Below are positions 55,653-63,931 of a stretch of DNA of 64,000 nt, in pieces. The stretch is from contig CAWHTU010000016.1 of the NCBI GenBank assembly GCA_963832305.1, forward strand, positions 372,001 to 436,000. The letters are read 5' to 3'. The translations under genes and the position numbers were made by a program. The DNA comes from Roseiarcus sp963832305 (GTDB lineage Bacteria; Pseudomonadota; Alphaproteobacteria; Rhizobiales; Beijerinckiaceae). Position 1 is the stretch's first letter. Each line of letters begins with the position of its first letter. Below the pieces are notes generated by a model. That model had not been told where the DNA came from, made no database searches, and saw nothing but the letters and a program-made list of their open reading frames with translations.

Positions 55653-56088
55653 AACCGTCTCCATAACAACCCAAGTTCCCTTTGTTCGATTCCTACTCGG
55701 CCGTTTCCCCTAATTCTTCTTTTGGCCATGCGCTTTTAACCATGCCTGCCCCAGCGGCGCTGTGACGTCCGTCACACCTCGAAACCCCCGCGCCGGAATG
55801 CCGGGCTTGGCGGAACTCCGAGCAATTGCGGCAAGACGGTCGCGATCGAGGTTCAAGCGGAAATGTGCGTTTTCCGGCGTCGACCGCGCGGCGACTCCCG
55901 CCGCGCGAACCTGGTCCGCTGCCGAGCCGTCGACCGGGGCGCGGTCACAAGGACCTCGTCAGTGGACGCCGCGCCGCCTTCAATGATCAGCGCGACGCCG
56001 CCATCGGCCATGGCATGCGGACCGGACTAACGCAGCGGGACCGCTGACAAATGCAAAGCGCGACAGGCGCGGCTCGGCGGGCTCAAGG
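55653..56088. other. Intergenic region without a supported gene
   Basis: Open frames here (for example 55762-55986 on the plus strand) are Arg/Ser/Ala-rich with no ribosome site or recognisable motif, and look like non-coding GC-rich DNA. The region probably holds the promoter of the small membrane protein on its left side and the 3' region of the FVWR-repeat protein gene on its right. One striking palindrome lies at 55761-55776. Confidence 0.5.
55761..55776. promoter_or_regulatory. CRP/FNR-type palindrome
   Basis: TGTGACGTCCGTCACA fits TGTGA-N6-TCACA exactly, the consensus of CRP-type regulators. It is located about 110 bases upstream of the small membrane protein gene transcribed leftwards. 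It is a single occurrence noticed by eye, and a 10-base exact half-site pair can arise by chance in 64 kb, though rarely. Confidence 0.4.
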
Positions 56089-56940
56089 TCACTGACCGGC
56101 GATATGGGCGACCCGGTCCCAGGCTGTATCGTTCTCCGACTTCACTTGCGCGCGACTCTGGGGCGTGACGCACACAAGGTCGGAGGACCGCGCCTCGCGC
56201 CAGACGAAGCCATTCTTGCACGTGTTGGCCCCCCCGCCGGCGCGGGTCGATCCGGCGCTCGCGTTCTCGTTCTGGACCTGGGTGTGCCGGGCGGGCGTCA
56301 CGCAAACAGTATCCCCGTCGAAAGCGTTCCGCCAGACGAAGCCCTGCCTGCAGGAAGCAGGTCCGTACGGAGGCGCGGGAAGCGCGATCCTGCAGTCGCA
56401 GCTTCCGACCGAATCGGGAAATGAGCCGATCCTCGCGAGGAAAGACATCGGCAACTCGTTCGTGCATAAATTGTGGTACTGCAGCTTCAAAAGATTCAGC
56501 GTTGCCTTGCTGCCATCCACCGGAATGCTCAGAGCCGCGCCGCCGCCGACGCATCCCTTGGCGTAGACCACCCGGGTGTAGACCCATTCCTTCGGCGGAT
56601 TCTTGTAGCGCGTACCGGAACTGTTGACGATCGAGACCGTCGCGACGCCGTTGGCGTAGCTGCATTGGAGCCAGAGCCCGCAGGCTGATGGTGGAATAAT
56701 CGGGACGACGTAGGTTCCTGGCTGGCCATTGCCTGCGCTTGGGCTTCCTCCTCCCCCGCCACAGATCGCGCCGCTCCCGCAGCTCAGGTTGGTGCCTGCC
56801 TTCACGCAGGCCGCGGTTCCGTTGTACAGCGGGACGCATCCGGAGGGGCAGCAGACGTCTGCCCTTGCGCCCTGGATTGCCCCAAACACCAATGCGTTCA
56901 GAAGAACAGCGAAGGCTGCGTTCCACGTTCGGCGCGTCAT
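56089..56940 (-). CDS. Secreted Cys-rich protein with two FVWR-type repeats
   Basis: A 283-residue protein with a signal peptide (FAVLLNALVFGAIQGARA, cleavage near residue 27). A Cys-rich N-terminal part (DVCCPSGCVPLYNGTAACV, SCGSGAICGGGGG) is followed by a central domain. Two C-terminal modules follow, each reading Cys-x-x-GFVWR-x-A, six or so residues, then VCVTP-x-x-R-x-Q-x-x-x-EN: SCRQGFVWRNAFDGDTVCVTP (split here as residues about 196-216) and CKNGFVWREARSSDLVCVTP (about 240-259). Paired Cys in each module suggest small disulfide-closed units. This module recurs in secreted bacterial proteins of unknown role. Extracellular or periplasmic location is inferred. Confidence 0.7.
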   Translation of the reverse strand: MTRRTWNAAFAVLLNALVFGAIQGARADVCCPSGCVPLYNGTAACVKAGTNLSCGSGAICGGGGGSPSAGNGQPGTYVVPIIPPSACGLWLQCSYANGVATVSIVNSSGTRYKNPPKEWVYTRVVYAKGCVGGGAALSIPVDGSKATLNLLKLQYHNLCTNELPMSFLARIGSFPDSVGSCDCRIALPAPPYGPASCRQGFVWRNAFDGDTVCVTPARHTQVQNENASAGSTRAGGGANTCKNGFVWREARSSDLVCVTPQSRAQVKSENDTAWDRVAHIAGQ

Positions 56941-57209
56941 GGCGCTCGCCCCCCAAACCGATTGATATAAAATCCTCTTTGGCTAGAGAGATTGCTCGAA
57001 CCTGCCTCCGCAATTGTGGGAACTACCTAGACGAAACCCGTGTTCTTCCTCTGTTCTCACGAGCGCGCTGCGCTGGCCACGCACCGCGCCGAAAACCTCA
57101 CGCCCGCCGATCCGGACGGCCTCGCTGCCGTCCGGCGCGTTAACGCAACGCCAAGCTTTTGAGGCTTCCTTATAGGTAGGCGGGCGCGTGGACCCAACGG
57201 CGAACCTCG

Positions 57210-57407
57210 ATGACAGAAACCTTTGTCGCAATTGTCGCAATGATGGTCGCATTGTTGGCGGCTGTAGGGGCAGCGGTGGGGATAGCCGCCGTTTTCGCGG
57301 CGTGGCGGGATTGGCAAAGAGAACGAGCTTCGTGGAACTGCGAACCCGGCAAGAGCCATCGATTCGAAGCCGTAGGCCGACAGCCAGCGCCCGAAATCCG
57401 CCGTTGA
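57210..57407 (+). CDS. Possible small membrane protein
   Basis: A 65-residue frame with one hydrophobic stretch (residues 4-31) followed by AAWRDWQRERASW and a basic tail. The helix-then-basic layout is plausible for a small inner-membrane protein. No strong ribosome site precedes ATG 57210 and no family is recognised, so it may be a chance frame. If it is not a gene, 56941-57495 is an intergenic region in which I see nothing else. Confidence 0.3.
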   Translation: MTETFVAIVAMMVALLAAVGAAVGIAAVFAAWRDWQRERASWNCEPGKSHRFEAVGRQPAPEIRR

Positions 57408-57495
57408 CGGGCCTCGTTCCTCGAGAATTTCAGTCCGTGCTGACCCTAGCTCGGCGATCGTCAAACGGTCGACTGAATTCTGCGGCCAATCGAGG

Positions 57496-58638
57496 CTACC
57501 TGCGTAGGAGCTCGTCGCGGCGGCGATGGAGTTCCGAGACCTTCGTCACGCCCATATGTGCGATCGTGACATCGACCTCGGTCCGCAAGAGCTCGATCAT
57601 CCGGGCCACTCCCGCCTCCCCTGCTGCGCCGAGGCCATAGGCGTAGGCTCGTCCGAGCAGCACGCCCTTCGCGCCGAGCGCCATCGCCTTGACGATCTGT
57701 GCGCCCCTTCGGACACCCCCATCTATCATGACGTCGAGTTTTGCGCCGACTGCGGACACGATCTCGGGCAGAACCGAGATCGTGGATGGCGCGCAGTCGA
57801 GCTGCCGTCCGCCGTGATTGGAGACGACGAGCGCGTCGGCGCCGATCCCGCTGCAGCGGCTCGCGTCCTCGGCCGTCATCACCCCCTTGACGACGAGCTT
57901 CCCCTTCCATCGCTCGCGAATGCGCTTCAAGTCGTCCCATGTCAGCGACGCGTCGATCTCCCGCGCGATGCGCGAGGCCTGCTCCAGCACCCGCGCTCCG
58001 AATTCCGGACGGTCTTTGAGATTGTTGATTCGTAGCGGTCCCGCCGCCGATATCCTGAGGCACCAGCCGGGCCGGGTCATGAGGCTGATCGCCAGGCCCG
58101 GCGTCACGCGCGTGAGAGCCCGGAAGCCGTTGCGATTGTCGCGCTCCCTCACTCCTCCGATCGGCGTGTCCACCGTTACGCACAGGGCCTCGACGCCGGC
58201 GCGCTCGGCGCGAGTCAAAAACGCCTCGGCTAGCGATTTGTCCTTTAGGACATAGAGCTGGAACCAGATCGGGCCGGTGGTCGCGGCGCGCAGATCTTCG
58301 AGCGATGTGAGGCCGAAGTTCGATAGGCAGAACGGCACGCCGGCAGCGTGGGCCGCCCGTGCGGCCTGAATCTCCCCGTGCGGCGCGAACAGGCCCGAGA
58401 AACCGACGGGGCCGAGGAGAAACGGCAGCGGCCGCGCCTTGCCGAGATATTCGGTCGACAGATCGCGATGGGAGACGTCCACGAGCACGCGCTGGTTGAG
58501 CTTCCAGACGTCGAAATCCTCGATGTTGGCGCGATGCGTCTGCTCGCTGAACGCCGCTCCGTCGATATAGTCGAAGAAGATCCTGGGCAGCTTTCGGGCT
58601 GCAATTCTGCGAGCGTCCTCCCAGCTTGCGATCATCAT
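57496..58638 (-). CDS. lldD: FMN-dependent alpha-hydroxy acid dehydrogenase (L-lactate/mandelate type)
   Basis: A 380-residue TIM-barrel flavoenzyme. The start is typical (ARKLPRIFFDYIDGAAFSE). FLLGPVGFSGLFAPHGEIQAARAA binds FMN, and WFQLYVLKDKSLAEAFLTRA follows. K251 in LVVKGVM and the catalytic H275 in VVSNHGGRQLD with the following Arg are present, as is DVMIDGGVRRGAQIVKAMALGAKGVLLGR. It oxidises a 2-hydroxy acid to a keto acid; the choice between L-lactate and other acids cannot be made. Stand-alone gene divergent from ppk2. Confidence 0.9.
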   Translation of the reverse strand: MMIASWEDARRIAARKLPRIFFDYIDGAAFSEQTHRANIEDFDVWKLNQRVLVDVSHRDLSTEYLGKARPLPFLLGPVGFSGLFAPHGEIQAARAAHAAGVPFCLSNFGLTSLEDLRAATTGPIWFQLYVLKDKSLAEAFLTRAERAGVEALCVTVDTPIGGVRERDNRNGFRALTRVTPGLAISLMTRPGWCLRISAAGPLRINNLKDRPEFGARVLEQASRIAREIDASLTWDDLKRIRERWKGKLVVKGVMTAEDASRCSGIGADALVVSNHGGRQLDCAPSTISVLPEIVSAVGAKLDVMIDGGVRRGAQIVKAMALGAKGVLLGRAYAYGLGAAGEAGVARMIELLRTEVDVTIAHMGVTKVSELHRRRDELLRR

Positions 58639-58891
58639 CTGTGCGTGGCTCCGCGAATCTCGCGACCCGGCCGCGATTTCCCGCAGCCTACCAATCGATT
58701 TCGCCTCCGGTATAGTCGAGGAACCAGCCCGTGTCGTTCAGTGTCAGTCGGCGATGACCTTGCGGAGCGAGGCGATTTGCAGTCGCAGGCGCGAGCGGAG
58801 CCGAAGACTGCGGCGGGCAAAGCCCCTCGCCCGCAGTCCACACAAAAGCAGAAAATCGCGGCGGAGGATGGGCCGGCGGGAGCAGCAAGGC

Positions 58892-59743
58892 ATGGATTAT
58901 CGCAAGGAATTTCGCGTCGCCGCAGACAGCAAGCTGAAGCTCGGCAAGGTCGACCCGGCCTACAAGGGCAAACGCGAGTCGCCGGACGAAGCGAAGCAGG
59001 AAATCGCCGACTATCAGCGGAAGCTGTTTCAGCAGCAGACCCTGCTCTACGCCGAACACAAGCATTCGATCCTCGTCGTCCTGCAGGCGCTCGACGCAGG
59101 CGGGAAGGACGGCACGATCAAGCATGTTTTCGCCGCCCTCAATCCGCAAGGCGCAACCGTCGTCAGCTTCAAGCAACCGAGCGCGACCGAGCTCGCGCAC
59201 GACTTCCTCTGGCGCGTCCATCCGCATGCGCCGGGGAAAGGAGAGATCGTCATCTTCAACCGCTCTCATTATGAGGATGTGCTGGTGACGCGAGTCCACA
59301 AGCTGATCGACAAGGACACATGGACGGCGCGCTATCAGCACATTCGCGATTTCGAGGCGCTGCTCGCCGAAAACGGAACGACAATCATCAAGTTCTTCCT
59401 GCATATCAGCCCGGAAGAGCAACTGGCGCGGTTCGCCCAGCGTCTCGACGACCCGAGTCGCAACTGGAAGATCAGCGAATCAGACTACACTGAAAGAGAG
59501 CTGTGGGATGATTACATCGCGGCCTTCGAGGATGCGATCAGCGCCACCAGCACGAAGCGCGCGCCCTGGTACGTGATCCCATCCAACCACAAGTGGTTCC
59601 GCAATCTCGCGGTGTCGCAGATCATGGCCGACACGATGGAAGACCTCAAGCTCGCCTTCCCGCCGCCCTCGGTCGATCTTGCGGAAATCCGGCGCAAGTA
59701 TCACGCCGCTCTCAAGCGGGAGAAACTCGTCCGCGCGCAATGA
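58892..59743 (+). CDS. ppk2: Polyphosphate:nucleotide phosphotransferase, PPK2 family (class III-like)
   Basis: A 283-residue kinase that uses polyphosphate to phosphorylate nucleotides. Walker A is LQALDAGGKDGTIKHVF and Walker B/lid regions are FLWRVHPHAPGKGEIVIFNRSHYEDVLVTRVH and KFFLHISPEEQLARFAQRLDDPSRNWK. The pattern matches the single-domain class III type, which can phosphorylate AMP and ADP. ATG 58892 has AAGG just upstream; the Arg-rich upstream frame to 58754 is unsupported. The ppx gene at the other end of the window is the degrading counterpart. Confidence 0.88.
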   Translation: MDYRKEFRVAADSKLKLGKVDPAYKGKRESPDEAKQEIADYQRKLFQQQTLLYAEHKHSILVVLQALDAGGKDGTIKHVFAALNPQGATVVSFKQPSATELAHDFLWRVHPHAPGKGEIVIFNRSHYEDVLVTRVHKLIDKDTWTARYQHIRDFEALLAENGTTIIKFFLHISPEEQLARFAQRLDDPSRNWKISESDYTERELWDDYIAAFEDAISATSTKRAPWYVIPSNHKWFRNLAVSQIMADTMEDLKLAFPPPSVDLAEIRRKYHAALKREKLVRAQ

Positions 59744-59894
59744 CGCTCGCGAGTCCGCGCGTTCTGCGCGGAGCGCTTCAGCAGCGCCCCCTCCGGATCG
59801 CGACGGTGGAAAGGCCAGCCTCGCAGCCTGATGGTCGGGCGCCAGGATCCGGGGGCCGCAAGACTCTCGCGCCGTCCCGAGGAGCGGCGTACCC

Positions 59895-60122
59895 TCACTG
59901 AACGTAGTGATGATGAGGATGGTGGTAGCCGTTACGGTGGCGGACGTAGGCCGCTCCCGCCCTCGCTCGCTCTTTGCTTTCGTTGGCTCGGTTCCACGAC
60001 CGATCGAAGGTTGAAGTTGACGGAGCGCCCGGCGTGACGCCATAGCCCGTCTGCGCGACAGCCGGGACAATTTGCAACCAGAAGGCAGCGCCAAGGCTGA
60101 TCAGGACAATTATCTTGGGCAT
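59895..60122 (-). CDS. Small exported protein with His-rich C-terminus
   Basis: A 75-residue protein with a signal peptide (PKIIVLISLGAAFWLQIVPAVA, cleavage after AVA near residue 23). The mature part is short and polar, SFDRSWNRAN-like, and ends with RNGYHHPHHHYVQ, a cluster of five His that could bind metal. GAGGGAAAA precedes ATG 60122. It is convergent with ppk2. No function known. Confidence 0.55.
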   Translation of the reverse strand: MPKIIVLISLGAAFWLQIVPAVAQTGYGVTPGAPSTSTFDRSWNRANESKERARAGAAYVRHRNGYHHPHHHYVQ

Positions 60123-60304
60123 AGTTTTCCCTCTTTGGCCGTCGAAAGATATCCGATCCCGCCAGAGCCACAACGCGTCGGCTATGGAGCGTGTTCCTAA
60201 GGCTTGGCGACCCCTGTCGGGCCCGCTCCGGCTCCGCCGGGCGCAACTGTCTTTCCAGCCCGACCGGCGTCGGCGAGAATTATTTTACTTCAGCTGCTTG
60301 TGCT

Positions 60305-60349
60305 TGGTGAGCGCGGTGGGAATCGAACCCACGACCCTCTGATTAAAAG
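60305..60349 (-). tRNA. 3' fragment of tRNA-Lys(TTT), integration attachment site
   Basis: Read on the minus strand, the sequence runs from the anticodon loop (CTTTTAA) through the 3' anticodon stem (TCAGA), the variable loop, the T-arm (GTGGGTTCGATTCCCAC) and the acceptor strand (CGCGCTC) to ACCA. The 5' half, including D-arm and 5' acceptor strand, is absent; the sequence beyond 60350 is unrelated. This is the direct-repeat copy left when an element integrates into a tRNA 3' end. The truncated side faces the integrase gene, so the element extends to the right and an intact tRNA-Lys should lie at its far end. Confidence 0.85.
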
Positions 60350-60470
60350 TTTGACTGCCAGACATTGCCGGGGATTTCCCGGATTTCCTCCACTCTCTCT
60401 AAAAATAGCCAAAATAGAATGATTTAGACAAGCGATCTGCTTTCTGGTGATTGACAGCGATGGCCTGATT

Positions 60471-60510
60471 GTGCTTACCATGCGCTTACCGTGCTTACCA
60501 CATGCTTTCC
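60471..60510 (+). repeat. Four short direct repeats between att site and integrase
   Basis: GCTTACC occurs at 60473, 60484 and 60493, and GCTTTCC at 60504, at 9- to 11-base intervals. Longer shared context is GTGCTTACCA at 60471 and 60491. Closely spaced direct repeats on one side of an attachment core are typical of arm-type binding sites for tyrosine integrases. The spacing of about one helical turn fits cooperative binding on one DNA face. Confidence 0.45.
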
Positions 60511-60536
60511 GTGAGCCGGGTTTCGAGGGACGCGCA

Positions 60537-61760
60537 ATGGCGACCGGACCAATCACTAAGGCCAGCGTTGACGCGCTGACCTGCCCGTCGAGCAAGGACC
60601 GGGAAATCCTATGGGACGGCGGCCACAAGGAGGCCGTTCGGGGCTTCGGCGTCGCCGCCTTCCGCAACGGCGGCAAGTGCTACATCGCTCAATATCGGAA
60701 GGACGGCCGTTCGCGCCGGACGCGCATCGGCGAGCATGGGCGGCTGACCCCGGAGGAAGCGCGCACGAGAGGCGCAGAAAGTTCTCGGCGCGGTCGAAGG
60801 CGGCGCGAGACCCGATCGCCGAGCGCAAGGCGGCGCGCGAGGTTCGGACGTTCAAGGCCGTCGCGACCGATTTTCTCGACCAGCACGTCAAGGCCAAGCG
60901 CAAGGCGCGAACGGCGGATGAATACGAGCGCATCCTGACGGTCCACGTCATCCCGGCGCTCGGCTCCAAGCGCATCGTCGATTTGCGGCGCGCGGACGTG
61001 GCCAAGCTGCACAGCAAACTCTCGGCGTCGCCCTATCAGGCCAATCGCGCGGTCGCGCTTGTGTCGGCGGTCTGGAATTGGGCGGCTCGGCGTGACGAGG
61101 TTTCCTTCGCCGACAATCCGGCGCGCGCGGTCGAACGCTTCGCCGAGAAGGGCCGCGAGCGGTTCCTGACCAGCGAGGAACTTGCGCGGCTCGGCGACGT
61201 TCTCCGCGAGGGCGAGACAATCGGTCTCCCCTATTCCGTTGACGAGGCCAAGCCGAAGGCGAAGAAACGCGCCGAAGCCGGAAAACCGTCGCGTCAAGCT
61301 CGACGCGCACGCGGTCGCGGCCATTCGCTTGCTTGTCCTGACCGGCGCGCGGCTCCGCGAAATTCTCGACGCGCAATGGTCGCAACTCGACCTGGAGCGC
61401 GGCGTGCTGTTCCTGCCGGACAGCAAGACCGGCAAGAAGCCGCTCTACCTGAGCGCCGCCGCTCAATCCGTGCTGGCCGCAATCCCTCGCATAAAAGACA
61501 ATCCGCACATCATCGCGGGCGCGGCCAAGGGCGCTCCTCGCGCCGATCTGCATCGGCCCTGGAATGCCGCTCGGAAAGCCGCACAGCTGGACGGCGTGCG
61601 GGTCCACGATTTGCGCCACAGCTTCGCGTCCTTCGGCGCAGGCGCTGCTCTCGGCCTCCCAATCATTATCCACGCCCTGCCGAGCATAACACCGTCGCCG
61701 AGGGAGGGAATAGAAGGTAGCGCTGATACGCGCGCGCACGCCGAACCGCTGCCGTTAATC
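60537..61760 (+). pseudogene. Tyrosine recombinase/phage integrase, multiply frameshifted
   Basis: A site-specific integrase of the DUF4102/P4 type. ATG 60537 has GAGGGA upstream. Frame one gives the arm-binding domain (WDGGHKEAVRGFGVAAF, KCYIAQYRKDGRSRRTRIG). At about 60771 and 60805 two one-base insertions shift the frame; the core-binding domain follows (VRTFKAVATDFLDQHVKAKR). A third shift at about 61280 leads to the catalytic domain, with Arg in LLVLTGARLREILDAQW and VHDLRHSFASFGAG. The final segment with the nucleophile Tyr is not in an open frame; a possible Tyr codon is at 61727. It cannot be functional as written. Confidence 0.85.
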
Positions 61761-61904
61761 GCTTGGGCGGATTCACGGCGAGACAATGCCCAAATCGTCC
61801 ACCTTTCCCGCGCCGTTCACGTCGTCGCGCGCCGCTACGGCCTGCTGTCGTCGCACGCGCGCGCCATCGGCGAACTTGCGGGTTACCCGCTGGAGGTCGC
61901 TTAA
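61740..61904 (+). pseudogene. Possible remnant of a small island gene
   Basis: An open frame without a start codon reads PLPLIAWADSRR, then VVARRYGLLSSHARAIGELAGYPLEVA and stops with TAA, overlapping the next ATG (TAATG). The C-terminal part resembles small helix-turn-helix-like proteins next to integrases in this order, but the match is weak. The coupled stop/start suggests it was once translated with the PC4 gene. Confidence 0.25.
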
Positions 61905-62151
61905 TGCGTTTCCCGGAAATCATCATCGCGGAAATTGAAAAGAGCGCGCGCGAAAGCATACGCGTTGCGCTCAGCACCTTCGAGGGAACGCCGACCCTTT
62001 CGATCTGGCGCTGGTATCGCACCCCATCGGGCGAACTACGGCCTGGCAAAGGCGGCTGGTCGTCGGGATGCGCCACCTTCCGGCGCTTACAGAGGCGCTA
62101 GGGCGGGCGCTGACGGCGGCGAAGGAAGAAGGCCGCCTTCCCGCTTCATAG
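61904..62151 (+). pseudogene. PC4-like (transcriptional coactivator p15) domain protein, frameshifted
   Basis: A small single-stranded DNA-binding PC4-type protein. Frame one from ATG 61904 includes EKSARESIRVALSTFEGTPTLSIWRWYRTPSGELRPGKGG. Frame two continues VVGMRHLPALTEALGRALTAAKEEGRLPAS and stops at 62151. Inserting one base at 62051-62060 (GGCGGCTGGT) restores about 82 codons. Such genes are common cargo of alphaproteobacterial integrative elements. Confidence 0.6.
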
Positions 62152-62261
62152 GCTTCGGGAGAGGCTAGGAACGCACGGGGCGGCCGTCGCGCCGCCCTGT
62201 GACCCCGACAGCCTCTTAAGTCCTTCCCGACCGCCACTCAATCCGAACCGCAAGGCTCCCG

Positions 62262-62573
62262 ATGGCGAAGGCCACAAATCTCCGCGACCGGCCCCACGCG
62301 CGCATCTATGCGCACTGGCGGCAATATCCCGCGTGGCGGGCGCTTACGCTCGCGTCGCGGGCGCTGCTCGTCGAAATCCTCATGGAATACCGCCCCGGCC
62401 AGAATGGCCGCCTCGAATGGTCATGCCGAAAAGCTGCCCAAGCTATCGGCGTTTCAAAGGACCGTGCCGCGCGCGCCCTGACGCAACTCGAATGTCTCGG
62501 ATGGCTGAAGGTCGAGCGCATCGCCGGATTCGGACGCTGCTCTCAGCCGGGCTTGCGCCGATCGATTTCGTAA
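62262..62573 (+). CDS. Helix-turn-helix protein of integrative elements, C-terminally truncated
   Basis: A 103-residue protein. HARIYAHWRQYPAWRALTL, LLVEILMEYRPGQNGRLEW and KAAQAIGVSKDRAARALTQLECLGWLKVERI match a conserved DNA-binding protein found near integrases in Hyphomicrobiales, where the complete form is about twice as long. After ERIAGFGR the sequence turns into unrelated residues and stops, so a deletion or insertion at about 62540 has removed the C-terminal half. A role in element replication or regulation is inferred from context only. Confidence 0.55.
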   Translation: MAKATNLRDRPHARIYAHWRQYPAWRALTLASRALLVEILMEYRPGQNGRLEWSCRKAAQAIGVSKDRAARALTQLECLGWLKVERIAGFGRCSQPGLRRSIS

Positions 62574-62717
62574 GTGAAGCCCGTCTGCATCGCGTGTTGA
62601 AGGAAAGTTGGCCTTGCACTGAGGACATACAGCGATGTCCGGGCCGTGCATCCGGTGTTGAGTGACGATTTGAATAAACTTGCCGTCAGCCGACTTGCAA
62701 CGAGGGCAAAATGGCAT
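62454..62717 (-). CDS. Possible zinc-ribbon protein, doubtful C-terminus
   Basis: An 87-residue frame whose first 57 residues look genuine: CPRC at the start and CPQC about 25 residues later form a zinc ribbon, then KANFPSTRDADGLHLRNRSAQARL. The last 30 residues overlap the opposing helix-turn-helix gene and look like read-through of foreign sequence. It starts within the first codons of the opposing glycosyltransferase fragment. It may be a truncated gene from an inserted segment. Confidence 0.35.
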   Translation of the reverse strand: MPFCPRCKSADGKFIQIVTQHRMHGPDIAVCPQCKANFPSTRDADGLHLRNRSAQARLRAASESGDALDLQPSETFELRQGARGTVL

Positions 62718-63370
62718 GCCTTGCGCTCTTCCATCGCTCGTTGCTTGAATTCTTTGATTTGTGGGAGCTGTCCGAGGATCATTTCGCCGAAAACGAGCAT
62801 ATGGCCCACGATCAGTGGATCAGCTTTCTGTCATCTTTATTCAATGGTACAGTCACAATCGACGACATTCTCGTGCATTATCGACAACACGAAAGAAATG
62901 TCATCGGGATCCGTCCTATTTCTACGCTGGATGCTTGGGGGGTCATCAAAACAAATCTTTTGCGCTTCCGCACGAAAGGAGCCCTTAATCAAAGGAGAGA
63001 ACTGATACTTTGGAACATAAGGACCTTACTCTCAGCCGCGACTGCCCGGGAAAAGATAATCGAAAAAATCATCCCCCGCGTTGGAGAGGAGACTGTCCAA
63101 TCATTGCTCTCGAAACGGCAGTATTATCGTGAATATCGCAAGTACCAATTAACGCGCTTGTCCGCATATCTCTCCACTCGTCGAACGGAAAGGATCCGCG
63201 CAATATTGTCGATGCTTCGGCACGGTCTCTTTCGGAAGTCGGAAGAGATCGGCCTCAGAATTGGGGTTGTTTGGCGCGGCAGTTTACACGGATTTTACGC
63301 ACCTCTTCAAACTTTGGTCAGCTTCAAGAAATGGGCAGGCCGTTGGCGTCGACGAGGGCATGGATTTTGA
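62711..63370 (+). pseudogene. C-terminal fragment of a family 2 glycosyltransferase
   Basis: A frame of 219 codons with noticeably lower GC than the backbone. HDQWISFLSSLFNGTVTIDDILVHYRQHERNVIGI is the typical end of the catalytic domain of GT2 enzymes (Asp-x-Trp, then YRQH), followed by a helical tail. The N-terminal catalytic part (DxD region) is missing, and the last 20 or so residues run into the IS fragment at 63324. The ATG at 62711 is probably a fusion artefact. It marks a piece of an acquired surface-polysaccharide locus. Confidence 0.55.
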
Positions 63371-63395
63371 ACGCGCCTACATCGTCGCGGAATGA
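63324..63395 (-). mobile_element. IS5-type transposase fragment
   Basis: On the minus strand, about 24 codons read FRDDVGAFKIHALVDANGLPIS, close to the KIHALVDA-x-GLP segment of IS5-family DDE transposases. Nothing before or after continues the gene. It is joined directly to the truncated IS3 transposase on its upstream side and to the glycosyltransferase fragment on the other. Confidence 0.5.
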
Positions 63396-63429
63396 CCGCT
63401 TCTTGCGCATTTGAGACGTTTGAGGCGAC

Positions 63430-63925
63430 GTCTCCAATCGAGGTGATGTTGGCCACCCACACTCGTTCGGCCGCTCGGCCATGAAGTTGCGGCGGACGAG
63501 ATCGCTGGCGGGATGATGGCCTGTCGCCTGCCGCGTCGTGACGGGCGCGCTTCTGCGCCGGCTGACGCCCGCGATCCCTGCCGCTCGCATCAGCCGAGCA
63601 ATCGGCTTTCGGCCAACAGAGAGGCCATCGGCCTTCAGCCCGGCGTGAACACGCGGCGCGCCATAGGTTCCATACGATCCAGCGTGGATCGTGCGGATAT
63701 GACGCGTCAGATCGGCGTCGGCGGTCGCCGAGCCGAAGCTGGTCGGCTCCGCCAGGCGTAATAGCCCGAGGCCAAAACCTTCAGAACGCGGACCATTGTA
63801 CGAATGGGATACATGGCCTGGTGCGCGCTCATGAACCGGTAAACCTGTTCGGGTTCGCCTTGCTCTCCCGCGCGAACCAGACCAATCAGCCGCCGGAGCG
63901 GTCGCGCTCCGGTTATTTCCCGCAC
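63430..63925 (-). mobile_element. IS3-family transposase OrfB remnant, frameshifted and truncated
   Basis: On the minus strand, EQVYRFMSAHQAMYPIRTMVRVLKVLASGYYAWRSRP opens an IS3-type OrfB. After a one-base shift at about 63715-63735, the next frame gives ADADLTRHIRTIHAGSYGTYGAPRVHAGLKAD, then IARLMRAAGIAGVSRRR. A further shift near 63460 gives WVANITSI, where the DDE catalytic domain should begin with its first Asp; the rest is gone. It is joined to an IS5 fragment. Not functional. Confidence 0.7.
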
Positions 63926-63931
63926 CGGTAC

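Noticed and set aside
55762..56047. Two overlapping Arg/Ser-rich open frames as small genes
   Set aside because: No ribosome site, no recognisable motif, composition typical of non-coding GC-rich DNA.
60305..60349. Complete tRNA gene
   Set aside because: The D-arm, 5' anticodon stem and 5' acceptor strand are absent beyond 60350.
60471..60510. CRISPR-like repeat array
   Set aside because: Units are 7-10 bases with 1-4 base gaps; there are no spacer-length intervals and no cas genes.
62711..63370. Complete glycosyltransferase gene
   Set aside because: Only the C-terminal end of the catalytic domain is present and the frame runs into IS sequence.
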